From NCBI GenBank assembly GCA_030490835.1, contig CM059975.1, positions 9,057,579 through 9,121,578 of the forward strand: DNA of 64,000 nt. The letters are read 5' to 3'. Positions 46,098-57,300 of the stretch are shown one piece after another (position 1 is the stretch's first letter; each line of letters begins with the position of its first letter). Made by a program: the position numbers and the translations under genes. The notes below the pieces were generated by a model, which worked only from the letters and a program-made list of their open reading frames with translations, did no database searches and was not told where the DNA came from. Source of the stretch: Annona cherimola (taxonomy: Eukaryota; Streptophyta; Magnoliopsida; Magnoliales; Annonaceae).

Positions 46098-46400
46098 AGT
46101 GTGTTTGGCAAAAAGAAAAAATTTATCAAGTTAAAACTTTTCAATATAAAATTTTTCCCTCTCTATAACTATACTATTTTTTAATCATTTTTCATATTTT
46201 TTATACAACTATCTTATTTTATAATCATTTATACACAATTATCCAACACTTATGTAAGTAATCTATCTATTTTAATTTTATTATTTTCATTTTTCATTAT
46301 TATTTCTATCATATTATATCATTTTCTTCAAATTTAAAAACTTGTTTTAAAAAAAAATTCGTCTAAAAGTTTTATTATTTACGACATTATAGAAGAATGA
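46098..46400. mobile_element. Degraded Tourist-like MITE copy
   Basis: GTGTGTTTGGCAAAAAGAAA start, then the family interior in the pyrimidine-rich orientation (CTTTTCAATATAAAATTTTT; ACAACTATCTTATTTTATAA). The right end is unclear near 46390. Confidence 0.6.
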
Positions 46401-46530
46401 ATACAGCAGCTAGTCTTGTGGCTCGTGCTGGCATGAGACCCGTAAATGAATAAAGAAACAGAAAAAATGAGAACATGCAATTCTATTTCTTATCTCCACA
46501 CCATTTTGTCCTTATACATTTAGAGTTTTA

Positions 46531-47436
46531 GGGTGTGTTTGGGAATAGATAAAATTTTTGATGAAAAGTTTTGAAGAGTAGAAATTGTCAAATAATATGA
46601 TATAATAGGAGTAAAAATAAGAAGTAAAGAGGATAAAATTAAAATAGATAGGTTACGTGTGCGTAGGGGTGTCAATGCCAATGGTCATGGTCAACCCGTC
46701 AATCTGCTCGTCCAACCCGTTTATAAATGGGTTTGGGTTGGGATTTTTGAATAAATGGTCTATGATCCGCCAACCCGGTTAACTATTTAATTAAATAAAT
46801 GGATTAGGGTTGAAATTTTATAACTCGTCAACCCGTTTAGTAACCCATATAACCTGTTCAATCCGTTTAATTCGTTCAACCCATTTAACTCGCTTAACTC
46901 ATTAAAGTTTTATATATATACATGTAAACCTCTCGGTTATTTTTCCTTTCTAAGTCTTTTTACAGTCATCTAATTTTTATTTTTTCACTACTGTCCTAAA
47001 TTCATTTTCCCGTTACTGCCCTATTTTCATTTTCCCTGCGCCGAAAATACCCTCTCGTCTCTCCCTGTGAAATCATTATTTACTAGAGTCTAGGCTTTCA
47101 GGTTATTTGCTATATAATCCGTTAATAACTCACTAACTCTTTTATTAAATGAGTTGTAAATGGGTTAGGGTTGAAGTTTTTTAAATGAGTTAATAAACAG
47201 ATTAGGGTTGAAATATTTTAAATGGATTAGGACTAGGATTATGCTCCAACCCTTCCAACCCGATCCGTTAACACTCCTAGTTGTGTGGATAGTTGTGTAG
47301 AAATAATTGAAAAGTAAGGTAGTTATATAGTAATGTATGAAAAAATAATTAAAAAATATGATAGTGGTAGAAGATGAAAAAATTTTAGATTAAAAAGTTT
47401 TAACTTGAAATTTTATTCTCATTGCTAAACACACCC
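46531..47436. mobile_element. Tourist-like MITE split by a hAT-like insert
   Basis: Starts GGGTGTGTTTGGGAATAG after TTA and ends TTGCTAAACACACCC before TTG. The family sequence is continuous when 46664-47279 is removed (ATAGATAGGTTA then GTTGTGTGGATAGTTGTGT). Confidence 0.82.
46664..47279. mobile_element. hAT-like non-autonomous element, nested
   Basis: Begins TAGGGGTGTCAATGCCAATG and ends near CCGTTAACACTCCTA, imperfect inverted ends. The interior is rich in AACCCGTTTA / GGGTTAGGGTTGAA repeats. The flanks CGTGTGCG and GTTGTGTG resemble a diverged 8-bp duplication of the host MITE's GTTGTGTG. No transposase. Confidence 0.65.
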
Positions 47437-47589
47437 TTGGTTATTTACGCCCGAGGCTTTCGACCAGCCCTATGTGCCGTCTGATCAGGCCAATTCCATC
47501 CTACCCGTTCAAATAAAAAAAAAATAAATGCTTCAAAGCAAACCATTAATGAGATGGGAAATTTTGCATTAAAAAAAAAATTCTTTGCC

Positions 47590-47870
47590 ACAGTACCCCT
47601 CGCTTTGGCCCCACCCTTCTCTCTCTCCCATATCTCTTGTCGCCCATTATCCCTCCTGCTCGCGCCTTTCTCACTTGTTCAGATTTGTCGATCGCTAATC
47701 TCTCATTGCCGTTGAACTCAACGTTACCGCCTCCCCCTACTTTTGCCCCACCACCACTCTCTCTCTCTCTCTCTCTCTTAAATCTCCTATTGCCCATCCT
47801 CCCTCTTGCAGATCTGTAGGTCGTCGATCTCTCATCGTCGTGGAACTCAACGTCATCGCCTCCCTCTTCA
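47590..47870. repeat. Imperfect tandem repeat with CT microsatellite
   Basis: Two diverged units share CTCTCTC, TCTCCTATTGCCCAT-like text, GATCTGT/GATTTGTCG, GATCTCTCATCGTCG/ATCTCTCATTGCCG and GAACTCAACGTCATCGCCTC/GAACTCAACGTTACCGCCTC. The period is about 150-170 bases. (CT)n runs at about 47757-47778. It resembles duplicated gene-leader sequence. The open minus-strand frame across it (47546-47950) is a by-product. Confidence 0.7.
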
Positions 47871-48180
47871 TCATTCCGACTCGATATGTGTAATGTTCCC
47901 TTCAGCACTGCTGCCTGCCTGCCTTCCCATGAGAAAGCAGAAGTCCGCAAGAGCCATCCACGGATCGGAGGCGACGGCGGTAGTGACTGCCTGTTCGTGG
48001 ACCCATCTAACGGTCTCGATCACGTTGTCGTAAGCAGCAGGGAGGTGGTGCACACATGTGAGCTTGTACTTGATAGAGAGGACGATAGTGGACTCGTATA
48101 CACCATCTATGTCTTGGACCCGAAAAATGGGAGCTTGGGCATCGGCTTCATTGTGAGGGCGAACAGGCGAACAACCTAGC
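47871..48180 (-). pseudogene. Carboxylesterase (CXE) pseudogene fragment
   Basis: A minus-strand frame open from about 48180 reads IVLSIKYKLTCVHHLPAAYD, continues with NVIETVRWVHEQ, DPWMALADFCFLMG and GSSAEGNITH, then stops. This matches the middle of plant class-I carboxylesterases of the alpha/beta-hydrolase-3 family (typically [20 protein letters not shown] ... ADFSRCFLMGSSAGGN). The RLAPEH motif is lost (KLTCVH), and the nucleophile motif GSSAGG appears as GRQAGSSAEG. The N-terminal HGGG oxyanion motif and the catalytic Asp/His part are absent. No host-gene context remains; it is a broken fragment. Confidence 0.72.
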
Positions 48181-49215
48181 AGGTGGGGCCTTCGCCCGTG
48201 TTTTCATGAATATGACAATGTCGTTCGGGCCGCTGTTAGTGAGCTGCGCATGGGAGAACCACAGATCTATTAGGTGGGTGCCCTGATCGGCGCCGCCGTT
48301 GTTCCCCTTGTTTACAATCTCTTCTTCATCGGAGAAAACACCAGCGAACAACTCTACACCACCGGTTAATAGGTGGGATCGAGGAATGTTTTCAAATTTA
48401 GATCGAGTTCATGTAATGGATGCCCTCACCGATTTCTGTGTGCTGTGTTTTTAATGGAAAAATTTTGAGTTTGGCTGTAGGACTTGGATTTTACTACTAT
48501 TTGAATAATATGAAATTTTTTGAATTGGATTTTTTGGGCACACATTTCATCTATTTGTTTTTTGTATTATGAAAATGGAATACGGGAGAGAGATTAGCGT
48601 ACGCATAGAAGGGAGCCGAAGATTTGACCGGAGATGGGAGAGAAATGGAGATATGATAAGATGATGATATATGATAAAGATAATAATAAAAATAAAAATT
48701 AAAAATTAAAATAAATAAGTTAGTTATATGAATGATTGTGTAGAAATAATTAAAAAATAAGATAGTTTGTATAAAAAAATATGAATAAATAATTAAAAAT
48801 ACAATAGTTCGTATGTGAAACGGGAATAAATAATTAAAAAATATGATAATTATGAATCAAGAAAAGTTTCAGATTGAAAAATATTATAAGAAAATAAACA
48901 TACCCTTAAAATCAATTATTCCATGCATTTTAAATTTATTATATATGTTTGTCTTTTTACGTTGTATTTTCTGCAACCCACACTCATTTTAATATTTTAT
49001 TTTTGGTGCATTTTATTTTCTTTTATATAAATTTAAAGGCCACTTTTTCTTTTTGCTGCAACCAAGTGGTGTGTTGAGTTGGAAACATGTTGGATGCCAT
49101 GTAGCACACCAGTGATCGAATGGTAGGGGCGTTGTTTCCTTGTATTACGTTAGAGCTTTGCTTTCCACCGTAACTTTTGTCTCTTACGTTAATAGGAAGG
49201 AGTACATTATCTTCG
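48181..49215. other. Intergenic, with a MITE relic
   Basis: 48181-48400 may contain further unrecognisable carboxylesterase-locus sequence (GC-rich). About 48655-48905 is a degraded Tourist-like MITE (AAAATAAATAAGTTAGTTAT; TAATTAAAAAATATGATAAT). The rest is AT-rich with no gene. Confidence 0.5.
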
Positions 49216-49614
49216 AGAAGTGATCCTGTTAGCCCGGGCTAAGTAAATGTCTCACTTAGCCCACCTCAAAAATTCTATTTACAACAACTTTTTTTTATTT
49301 TTTTCTTCATACACTTGTTTATCTAAGTGTATTTAATATATAAATCAAGTTTTACCATTTTTAGATATGAGTATATATTTTTTTTAGATTTTTAAAAATA
49401 AGGCTATTTTAAATACATATATACACATAGATGTTTAAAAATCTAAAAAAAATAGATAAACATATTTAAAAATGGTAAAACTTGGTGTATATGTTAAATA
49501 CACTTAGATAAACAAGTGCACGAAGAAAAAAGTAAAAAAAAGTTGTTGTAAATAAATTTTTTAAGGTGGGCTAAGTGAGGTATTTACTTAGCCTGGGCTA
49601 ACAGGATCACTCCT
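49216..49614. mobile_element. Mutator-like MITE, 11-bp TSD
   Basis: CATTATCTTCG occurs at 49205-49215 and 49615-49625. The arms are long: AGAAGTGATCCTGTTAGCCC on the left and (complement of the right end) AGGAGTGATCCTGTTAGCCC, extending well past 150 bp. Non-coding. The best-preserved copy of the family at 5356 and 43954. Confidence 0.92.
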
Positions 49615-49624
49615 CATTATCTTC

Positions 49625-49832
49625 GGGACGCTATCGTCTACTCCCGGGAGCAGGGAAATTCAGATATATTTAAAATGCCACTTAATTTTAAAAATAAAAA
49701 ATAAATATCTAAAATACTTTAAAAATGATAAAAACTTATACACATGTTAAATACACATAGATTAACACTTTTTAGGAGAAAATTTCAAAAAAAAAAAAGG
49801 TATACGCTTCCGGGAGCAGACGATCACGTCCC
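49625..49832. mobile_element. Second Mutator-like MITE in chain
   Basis: 208 bp with inverted ends GGGACGCTATCGTCTACTCC and (complement) GGGACGTGATCGTCTGCTCC. Flanked by ATTATCTTC at 49616-49624 and 49833-49841. The left flank is also the right target duplication of the element ending at 49614. Confidence 0.85.
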
Positions 49833-49919
49833 ATTATCTTCATCGTGAAAAAATTGTGGCACATGCAGAGACTACTTCTGCCGCTTAAGACTTTTGGACG
49901 AGTTCCTCAATTTTTTTAA

Positions 49920-50212
49920 ATTTTGGATGTGTTAAGAGGAGTGATAAAACTTTTAGATGAAAAGTTCTTAGTATAAAAGTTTTTAAATTATGATAAAACA
50001 AAATAATATAATAGAGATAAAAATAAAAATAAAAATAAAATAAAATAAAACTTAAATATATAAGTTAATTATGTATAAATGGTTGAAATGTGTGGTAGTT
50101 ATATATGAATATATGAAAAAATAATTTAAAAATATGATAGTTATGGTTTGTGAGAAGTGAAAAGTTTTAGATTGAAAAATTTTAAATTTGAAAAATCTTT
50201 AGATTAAACAAA
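49920..50212. mobile_element. Degraded Tourist-like MITE copy
   Basis: GGATGTGTTAAGAGGAGTGA start, then the family interior (TTAGATGAAAAGTT; GTTAATTATGTATAAATGGT; TTTTAGATTGAAAAATTTTA). The right end is eroded. Confidence 0.6.
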
Positions 50213-51241
50213 GTATTTTTCCTTAATATATTTACTGTGTTTGACCCTAATACCAAATATACTACTAATGTTTCCAAAATCTCAAATAAACCCGCTACAT
50301 TTACATTTAATCCTAGAGACACCAATTATACGAGTTAATGCCTTTAGAAATTATCAATATATCTTTTAAATTTATGATGAAATTGAAAAAATCTAATGTT
50401 ACATAGGAGTTTTAAATTTGAAAAGCCTTAATTTTTATTTTATTTATATTTCATTTCATCTTTTATTATTTATAACAAGGGTATTTTAGGTATTGACAAA
50501 AATTTAGCTGACAATTTTTTATGGAATTAATATTTTTGTGATTAAATATAAATATAGTAGGTATATTTTAGATTTTGAAAATATTATGAATATATATAGA
50601 ATTTGGAATTAATATTTTTGTGATTAAATATAAATATAGTAGGTATATTTTAGATTTTGAAAATATTTTGAAAATATATAGAATTTGGACCGTGATAATA
50701 TTTTAAAAAAGCCCTTACACAAACATAACATTTACTGTAAAGCAAAATGATATTTCAGATCGATATGAAATATCTTCAGTTGAGATCGGTCCGAAAACTT
50801 ATTTTTTAAATTCTTTTAATTTTTTTTGCAAAACGATTAATTTAGTTATATTTAATTTATAAATTAATTTTTAATAATCTTAGAGATGCATATATATTTA
50901 TTTTGTATTTCTAAACATAAGAGTATTTTAGTTATATTTCAATAATTTGAAACAGGACTAACAAATACTTCCATGTTTAAAAATTCAAAATAAATATACA
51001 TAAATCTTTAAAATTAGTAAAAAATGATTTATAAATTAAATATGACTAGAATAATAATTTCGTGTAAAAATTTGAAAAAAAAACACAAACAAATATGTAT
51101 TTTGGACCCGTCTGAAATGGCCTCCTTCCTCTACTCTAACAGTCGAAGCCTGCCGCACATGGCCAGATGCTAGGGGCATGCGCACTCGCGCAGTACACGC
51201 CGCGTGCACCGTACGAGCCAAAACCGTTCCGTTGCGTGCCC
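50213..51241. other. Intergenic and upstream of the zinc-finger gene
   Basis: AT-rich to about 51100, containing the 82-bp tandem duplication listed separately. 51110-51240 is GC-richer (GCGCACTCGCGCAGTACACG, then CCGCGTGCACC) and probably the proximal promoter of the zinc-finger gene. Confidence 0.5.
50523..50686. repeat. 82-bp tandem duplication
   Basis: Unit 1 (50523-50604) and unit 2 (50605-50686) both start GGAATTAATATTTTTGTGAT and differ at only a few positions near their 3' ends (ATTATGAATATATA versus ATTTTGAAAATATA). It looks like a recent tandem duplication in intergenic DNA. Confidence 0.92.
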
Positions 51242-51248
51242 TATAAAA
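51242..51248 (+). promoter_or_regulatory. TATA box of the zinc-finger gene
   Basis: TATAAAA lies 65 bases upstream of the ATG at 51307, which would place transcription start near 51275 and give a short leader containing the CTCTCTCCTGCGAGAGAGAG inverted repeat just before the start codon. Confidence 0.7.
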
Positions 51249-51306
51249 TTCGCCCTAGCTGCATTCTCCCACCAGTTGGCAATTTCTCTCTCCTGCGAGA
51301 GAGAAA

Positions 51307-54300
51307 ATGAAGGAAGAGGTGATCAGCTCTGGTGGCCCAGTCGACGCCGTTCTCGTTGCCCGATCTTCGTCTCCTTCTGCAACTCCCGCTGCTAGGTACT
51401 CACTCTCTGCCTCTCTGAAATTCCCTCCTAGGGCACGCTTAATGTCCAGCCACTTAATATCTAGTGCTTCGATCTCAAACTCTCGTTGAAAGACACCAGA
51501 ATCAATATGTTTTCTTTCTTCGCAGCATTTGGTTGCTGCAAGTGACTTGCGGTTCCTTGTATTAATTTACTCCTTGTGAAGCTATTTGCGACCAGAAGCT
51601 TAGAATTTTATCTTGTTCTGCGGAGATGCTAATTTAGTATGATTCTGAATTGCTGGAGATGCTTTTGGTAGTTACGAAGTGGTCAGGACAGCTTTCCGCT
51701 GTGTTTTAGTTGTTAAAAATTAGGTTTATCCGGGTCAAATTTACTGGTTTTTGCGTGGTTTAGCGGTGGTTAGCTTGGTTGCATGGAAACGTGTGGTTCT
51801 GCTTTTGATTTGGATGTCGTTGCTGAAATTTAGTTTCTGGGATGGGGGGTGGCTGTCATTTGACAAGATTACTAAGAACTACGAGAAACGAATTTTGTTA
51901 TAATTAGAACAATATGAGACAAAATGATTGATTTGAATAGTTTGTTTAACATGTCGTCATCCTAATTTAGCACATTTGTGCGAAATTGTTGTTACATAGG
52001 TTATACATGAGGTATCAGTGGAAGATGGTATTTGCTGTAAAACTTAGAAGGACATGGCGTGTAACTTGTAGGGAAGTTCCGACAATTATTATGCGTTATC
52101 TTCAGCGTAAGGGGAATTGAAGCCCGTAGTTAATATAAAACATTTAAAATGTTAGAGTAACTTTTTCAAATCTTTTTCCGTCAACTGATGCATGACTGAA
52201 AGAAATATATATTTTTATTTATTGAGAGCATTCTTTGCATTAGCAGGTTATATTATGCACAAGAGGATTAAAGATGATGGTTCATTTTATGCATGTGCTC
52301 TTTAACTCATTTGTAATTAATTCTTTTTTTGTTCTGTCCTTCACTCACCCAACATGCTTACTTCCGCTGCACTGATTATATATGCATGATCTTTAATTGC
52401 CCAATTATCCCATAAAGCATAGCAGGTCTTATGGCTGTCTTACGTATCCTCAGGATATTGCTTTAGGCTGTTTAGTAATGGGGAAAAGTTGACGAGGAAA
52501 AGCTCTCCATTATTTTCTCCACCAGTTTCGATGTGATTTGACACCTACTGATGAACAACCATACTCTTCACCATTGTGTCTATGTTTTCAATAATTATCA
52601 ACATATCTTCATAAAAAATTCTACTTATCTTGATTTATTTATTTCTAACCATTACCCTTTATTGCATCATAATATTCTCCGTTTCTCTTTATTTTTCCCT
52701 TAACTCTTTTCCTTATTTCCAATTTTACCCCTAATTTAATGAGCACTTGATAGTTGCATAAAATTCTAAAGTTATGATGCCATTTGATCTACTCAGTCCA
52801 AATTCTATTTGATTCTCAACTAAATCTATGTATCAGTTCGGTGGGGGCATCTACAGCTGCTCTTCCAGCAAATACTGCCAACGTGGATTGTCCTGGTCAA
52901 GGACAAGGTTCCAAGGGACTAACTTGTGTCGGCTTGGACTTACCGCGTGCTTCCTTGAGCACAAGTGTTGGTGAAGCAGTTTTTTCTTCATCACATACTT
53001 TGTGTAGGCCATGGGAAAGGGGAGATCTACTTAGGCGCCTGGCCACATTTAAGCCTTCAAATTGGTCAGGAAAACCGAAGGTTTGAATCTAAGACATATC
53101 TTCTTCATTGGAATGCATGACCGTAAAATGTTTTAACGCTGTGTTATCTTTGCGTTCATTCTTTTTCAAAGCTTTAAATCCTTGTTATCATCATGAGCTG
53201 TTTCCCATCCGCGTGGGTTAGCTTCATTCAAAGCTTTGAATGGATGCATATTTATGTTTGTGATGTTTGCATTTTTGTTGATATTGCCTAAGCAAAGCAA
53301 TATACTTCAATGTCCATTGATCAGATGGTTCTACTGAACCTTCTGTATGAAATATTCAAATTGTATCACCTTGGATGTGGTCCTATAAAATTTGGTTCCC
53401 ATGGCTACATATTCATTGATTTGGCATGATTTACCCATCAGTTACTGAATAAACTTTTTTTGTTTGCAAGTATGCGATGTTGGTTGCTGATAGTAAGTGT
53501 GGGAAGCCAAAAAAAAGAAAAAAGAAAAGAAAAGAAAAAGAAAAAAGAAGAAGAAAGACAAATGAAATGCCAGCTATAAATCAGGTTGCTTAACACATGT
53601 TAGACATTAAGATTCATCTACTATGTGATTGGAGAAGGTTGTGCATTTGCAGAAAGGGAAAAAATATGGCTAGCTGCTAAATGCGCTTGTGTTTAAGCAC
53701 AGTAGCTTTATGTGGAATCCTATGCAGTTCAATTAGTAGTCCAATGGAAATTTGATTATGATTTTTTTGGATTGAGTTCTTGATTAAAATTTTTTTAAGG
53801 TGGAAGGTGCCAACTGCCTCATTCGGAAATGGCTTTTGTCAAATGCATCACATTGACCATTTGAAGATGGACTATCCCACTGTAAACAACTCTGAATCTG
53901 TAATTATGAGATTTTACAATCAAACATGCGAAAAGTCACACATTTAGGGCATTCAAACTTCGAAGGTTGTTCAGGGTTGGTACACATGCAGGCATGGATG
54001 TAGGGCCTGCCGATGCTAGATGACTTGAACCTTGCAGATTCACAATAGTAAATGCGAACTCTTGGCATAATTTGAAGACGGTTGTAAAATGGTGCCTGGG
54101 TGCAAGTTTGCGCATGGAACACTTGGAGATGTTTGACATTGCTTATTGCAACTGTACTTATTTACTATGAAATTTAGGATGGACAGATACACATGTTGCT
54201 TGCTGTTATATTTGGATTCTTCTAGATGAACAGGGACAAAGGATGGTCATATGAGGGGCATACATGGATTTTTATTTTATTTGTGTGTGTAGGGGGGTGT

Positions 54301-57300
54301 TGTCTGGTATTGTCAATGAATCAGAATAGCATTCAAATGTCCAAAATATTTTAAATCTTTGTACATGTCTGGACATACATGAGCTAAACATGTGTTACTC
54401 GCTCTGCTGATATTCCTAAATGCTCAAGGTAGTCTTTCGATTTGTGTTTTGAATTCTTGACTGGGGTGCTTGCAGGCTGCTGGTTCACTGGCTTGTGCCA
54501 GAAGAGGTTGGGTGAATGTTGGCATTGATAAAATTGCATGTGAGACTTGCGGAAAGGACCTCAACTTCCCTTTGACCCCACTTGAAGGTCAAATTCCGTT
54601 GTCTTAAACTGCTTTACCTCTGTTTACTGCCAGTAAACGATGGTTTAGAATTATTGGTATTGGGTGCATCTTGGCTGCCTCCTAAAGCAATATGGTACGG
54701 TGGTATTATATTGGTATCAATATTTATCGGACCCTATCGGATGAAATTTTTATTAAGGCAAAAAGTTATAAAAAAGTATGCAAAGGGTATGTTTATTTAA
54801 CACAATATCTTTTCAAATAAAAAATTTTCAATCTAAAACTGTTCATTCTTCACAACTATCCTATTTTTAATCTTCTTTTTTTTTGCATCTTTCTATACAA
54901 CTACTTTACCTTTCAATCATTTCTATACAACTATTTATATAACTAATCTATCTATTTTAGTTATATTATCTTTAGTCATCATCAATACCCCTATTATATC
55001 ACATCATTTTCTCTCAATTCAAAAAGTTTTACACCAAAACTTTCCATTCAAAAGTTTTACAACTTCTCAAACACAACCATAAAATTTAAAAAAATTGAGG
55101 AATTCAAGAATATGTATGTACTTTCCGTTTTGCTTATATAGATGATGGTGATTGGTCTATTTTCTATTGCAAATAGCTGCCTAGCGCTTTTTCTGCATAT
55201 AATATTGGCAGTATGCGTTGGAATATCATGCTCAAACAAGAACAAACATTAAGACAATATAAAAAGCGAGGGAAAAAAACAGGACAACATAACTGAATAC
55301 CCCCCAAAACTCCCAAGATTTGTGTTTTTTATATTATTTTATTAAATAAAATGATAAGCGTGATCTTAGCTGGCTGGTTCTCCTTGGATTGGCAAGCATG
55401 GCAATACATTCAGGTCCCACAAAGTTATGCTCATTTCTCTGGTGGGGAAAAAGTAAAAAATAGCACATTTAACACCATATCAACTCTGAAATATTCTAAT
55501 AAATAATAATACACAGGGTTCAGCAATCAGATCTTACATGCAATGGAAGAACCATATTAAGTGCTGTATATTTTCTATTTTTAAATCTGAAAATTCCAAA
55601 AAATAATTAAATGTAATTAAACTTTAAAAATATAGATTAAACGGATAAAATTCAGCAAGATAGCATAATCAAGCATCCTAAAAAATCCCTAATTTTTTAA
55701 TTTTTGGAAATAAATATTAAAATATAAAATAATAAAAATATGCAAAACAGCAGATCCCACACAGGAACAGGCTGCAATCATCAAATCTTTGCCAGATCTG
55801 AAATTCTGAACCATGCAGTGAACTTATGATATAATAGGTTTCTTCATTCAGTACTAATTTTTGCATATTTTTATCAATTTTCATTCAATATCTGCAACAC
55901 AGCTTAAGAAATACATAGGTACTCCAATTGCACCACTGTCCTTCTGTTTTGAGGAAAATACCACCTATGTCTGAGCACATCTTAATTTCATATTCCTTTT
56001 TCCTGTTTCGGAGCAGCATTGTCAATATCATCTACTCCAGCTTACTAACGTCTACTCTTTTTCTTTTCTTGAAAATGAAGTTGATAATGCTGGTGAAGTT
56101 TTTGCCAAAGGGCTTGATTTGGGTCACAAAGCCAGTTGTCCTTGGAGAGGAAATAGCTGTGCTGAAAGCTTAGTGCAATTCCCGCCAACTCCTCCTCCAG
56201 CTCTCATTGGAGGTTACAAGGATCGATGTGATGGACTTCTGCAGTTTCAGTCTCTCCCTGTTGTTGCTTCATCTGCTATTGAGCAGATGAGACTTTCGAG
56301 GAGCTCACAGATTGATCGTCTTCTGTCCCAGTCACATACTTTTGCAGCTGGGGAACTCGGTTATAGAACTGACGGCTTCCCTGGAACAGATTTATCTAGG
56401 GAGGAGACTTCTTATGCATATTCCCATGTATGCAGATTGTATCCCATAATTTTGTGTACATAATTTTTCAGCTTGATGCTTGATAATTGTCTTGCTAATT
56501 GCATCTTTTCTTTCTCTTTGTTTGGGGCAGGCTCAGAAGCTCATAAGCTTGTGTGGATGGGAGCCACGGTGGGTTTTAAATATTCAAGACTGTGAAGAGC
56601 ATTCTGCTCAGTCAGCAAGAAATGCATGCTCTTTTAGCCCCACCCCAGAGCAGCTGCCTCCTTTGCAGGACTGTGGACCCAGCAAGAAAGCGTCCCCTGC
56701 TTTCAAAAAGGAAACCGGAAAGAAAAAAATTTCTGTGTCGGAACCTAGACATGATTCTAGGTCCCCTCTGTTAGACTGTAGTTTATGTGGCGTGACTGTC
56801 AGAATCTTGGATTTTATTACAGTTTATCGTCCTGCTCACTTGGCTACCAATGGCATTGATACTGCAGAAACAAGCAAAAAAATGGCATTGACACGTGGTG
56901 TGAGTGCAGCTAGTGGAATCAATGGTTGGATGTCTATTGAGGCAATGGATAGGGAACATGCTGAGTGCCGCGATGAAGCAGCCACCACAGATGAAGCAAA
57001 AACATTATCGAATGCAGGTGTGGATTTGAATCTAACAATGGCAGGTGGGTTGCCTTCTGCTCAGTTTGTTGCACCTGCAATCTCTGAACATTTTGAAGAT
57101 GCAGGTTTAGGACGGGATTTAATGATTGGTCAACCTACTGGCAGTGAGGTTGGTGATCGTGCAGCTTCATTTGAATCGCGCGGCCCAAGCACTAGGAAAC
57201 GGAGCTTTGGGGAAGGAGGGAGCACAGTTGACAGGCCACAAGGTAGGATTCATCCAGCAGATAGTGTTGAAGGGACTGTTATTGATCGTGATGGTGATGA

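Noticed and set aside
47546..47950. 134-codon minus-strand Arg/Glu-rich frame
   Set aside because: It is generated by a CT-rich tandem repeat. The repetition in the peptide mirrors the DNA repeat and no domain is present.
56480..56530. Hydrophobic N-terminus (MIIVLLIASFLSLCLG) suggesting a signal peptide for the zinc-finger exon 5 frame
   Set aside because: This is intron 4 sequence read in frame. The acceptor TTGGGGCAG at 56530 joins to exon 4 in phase.
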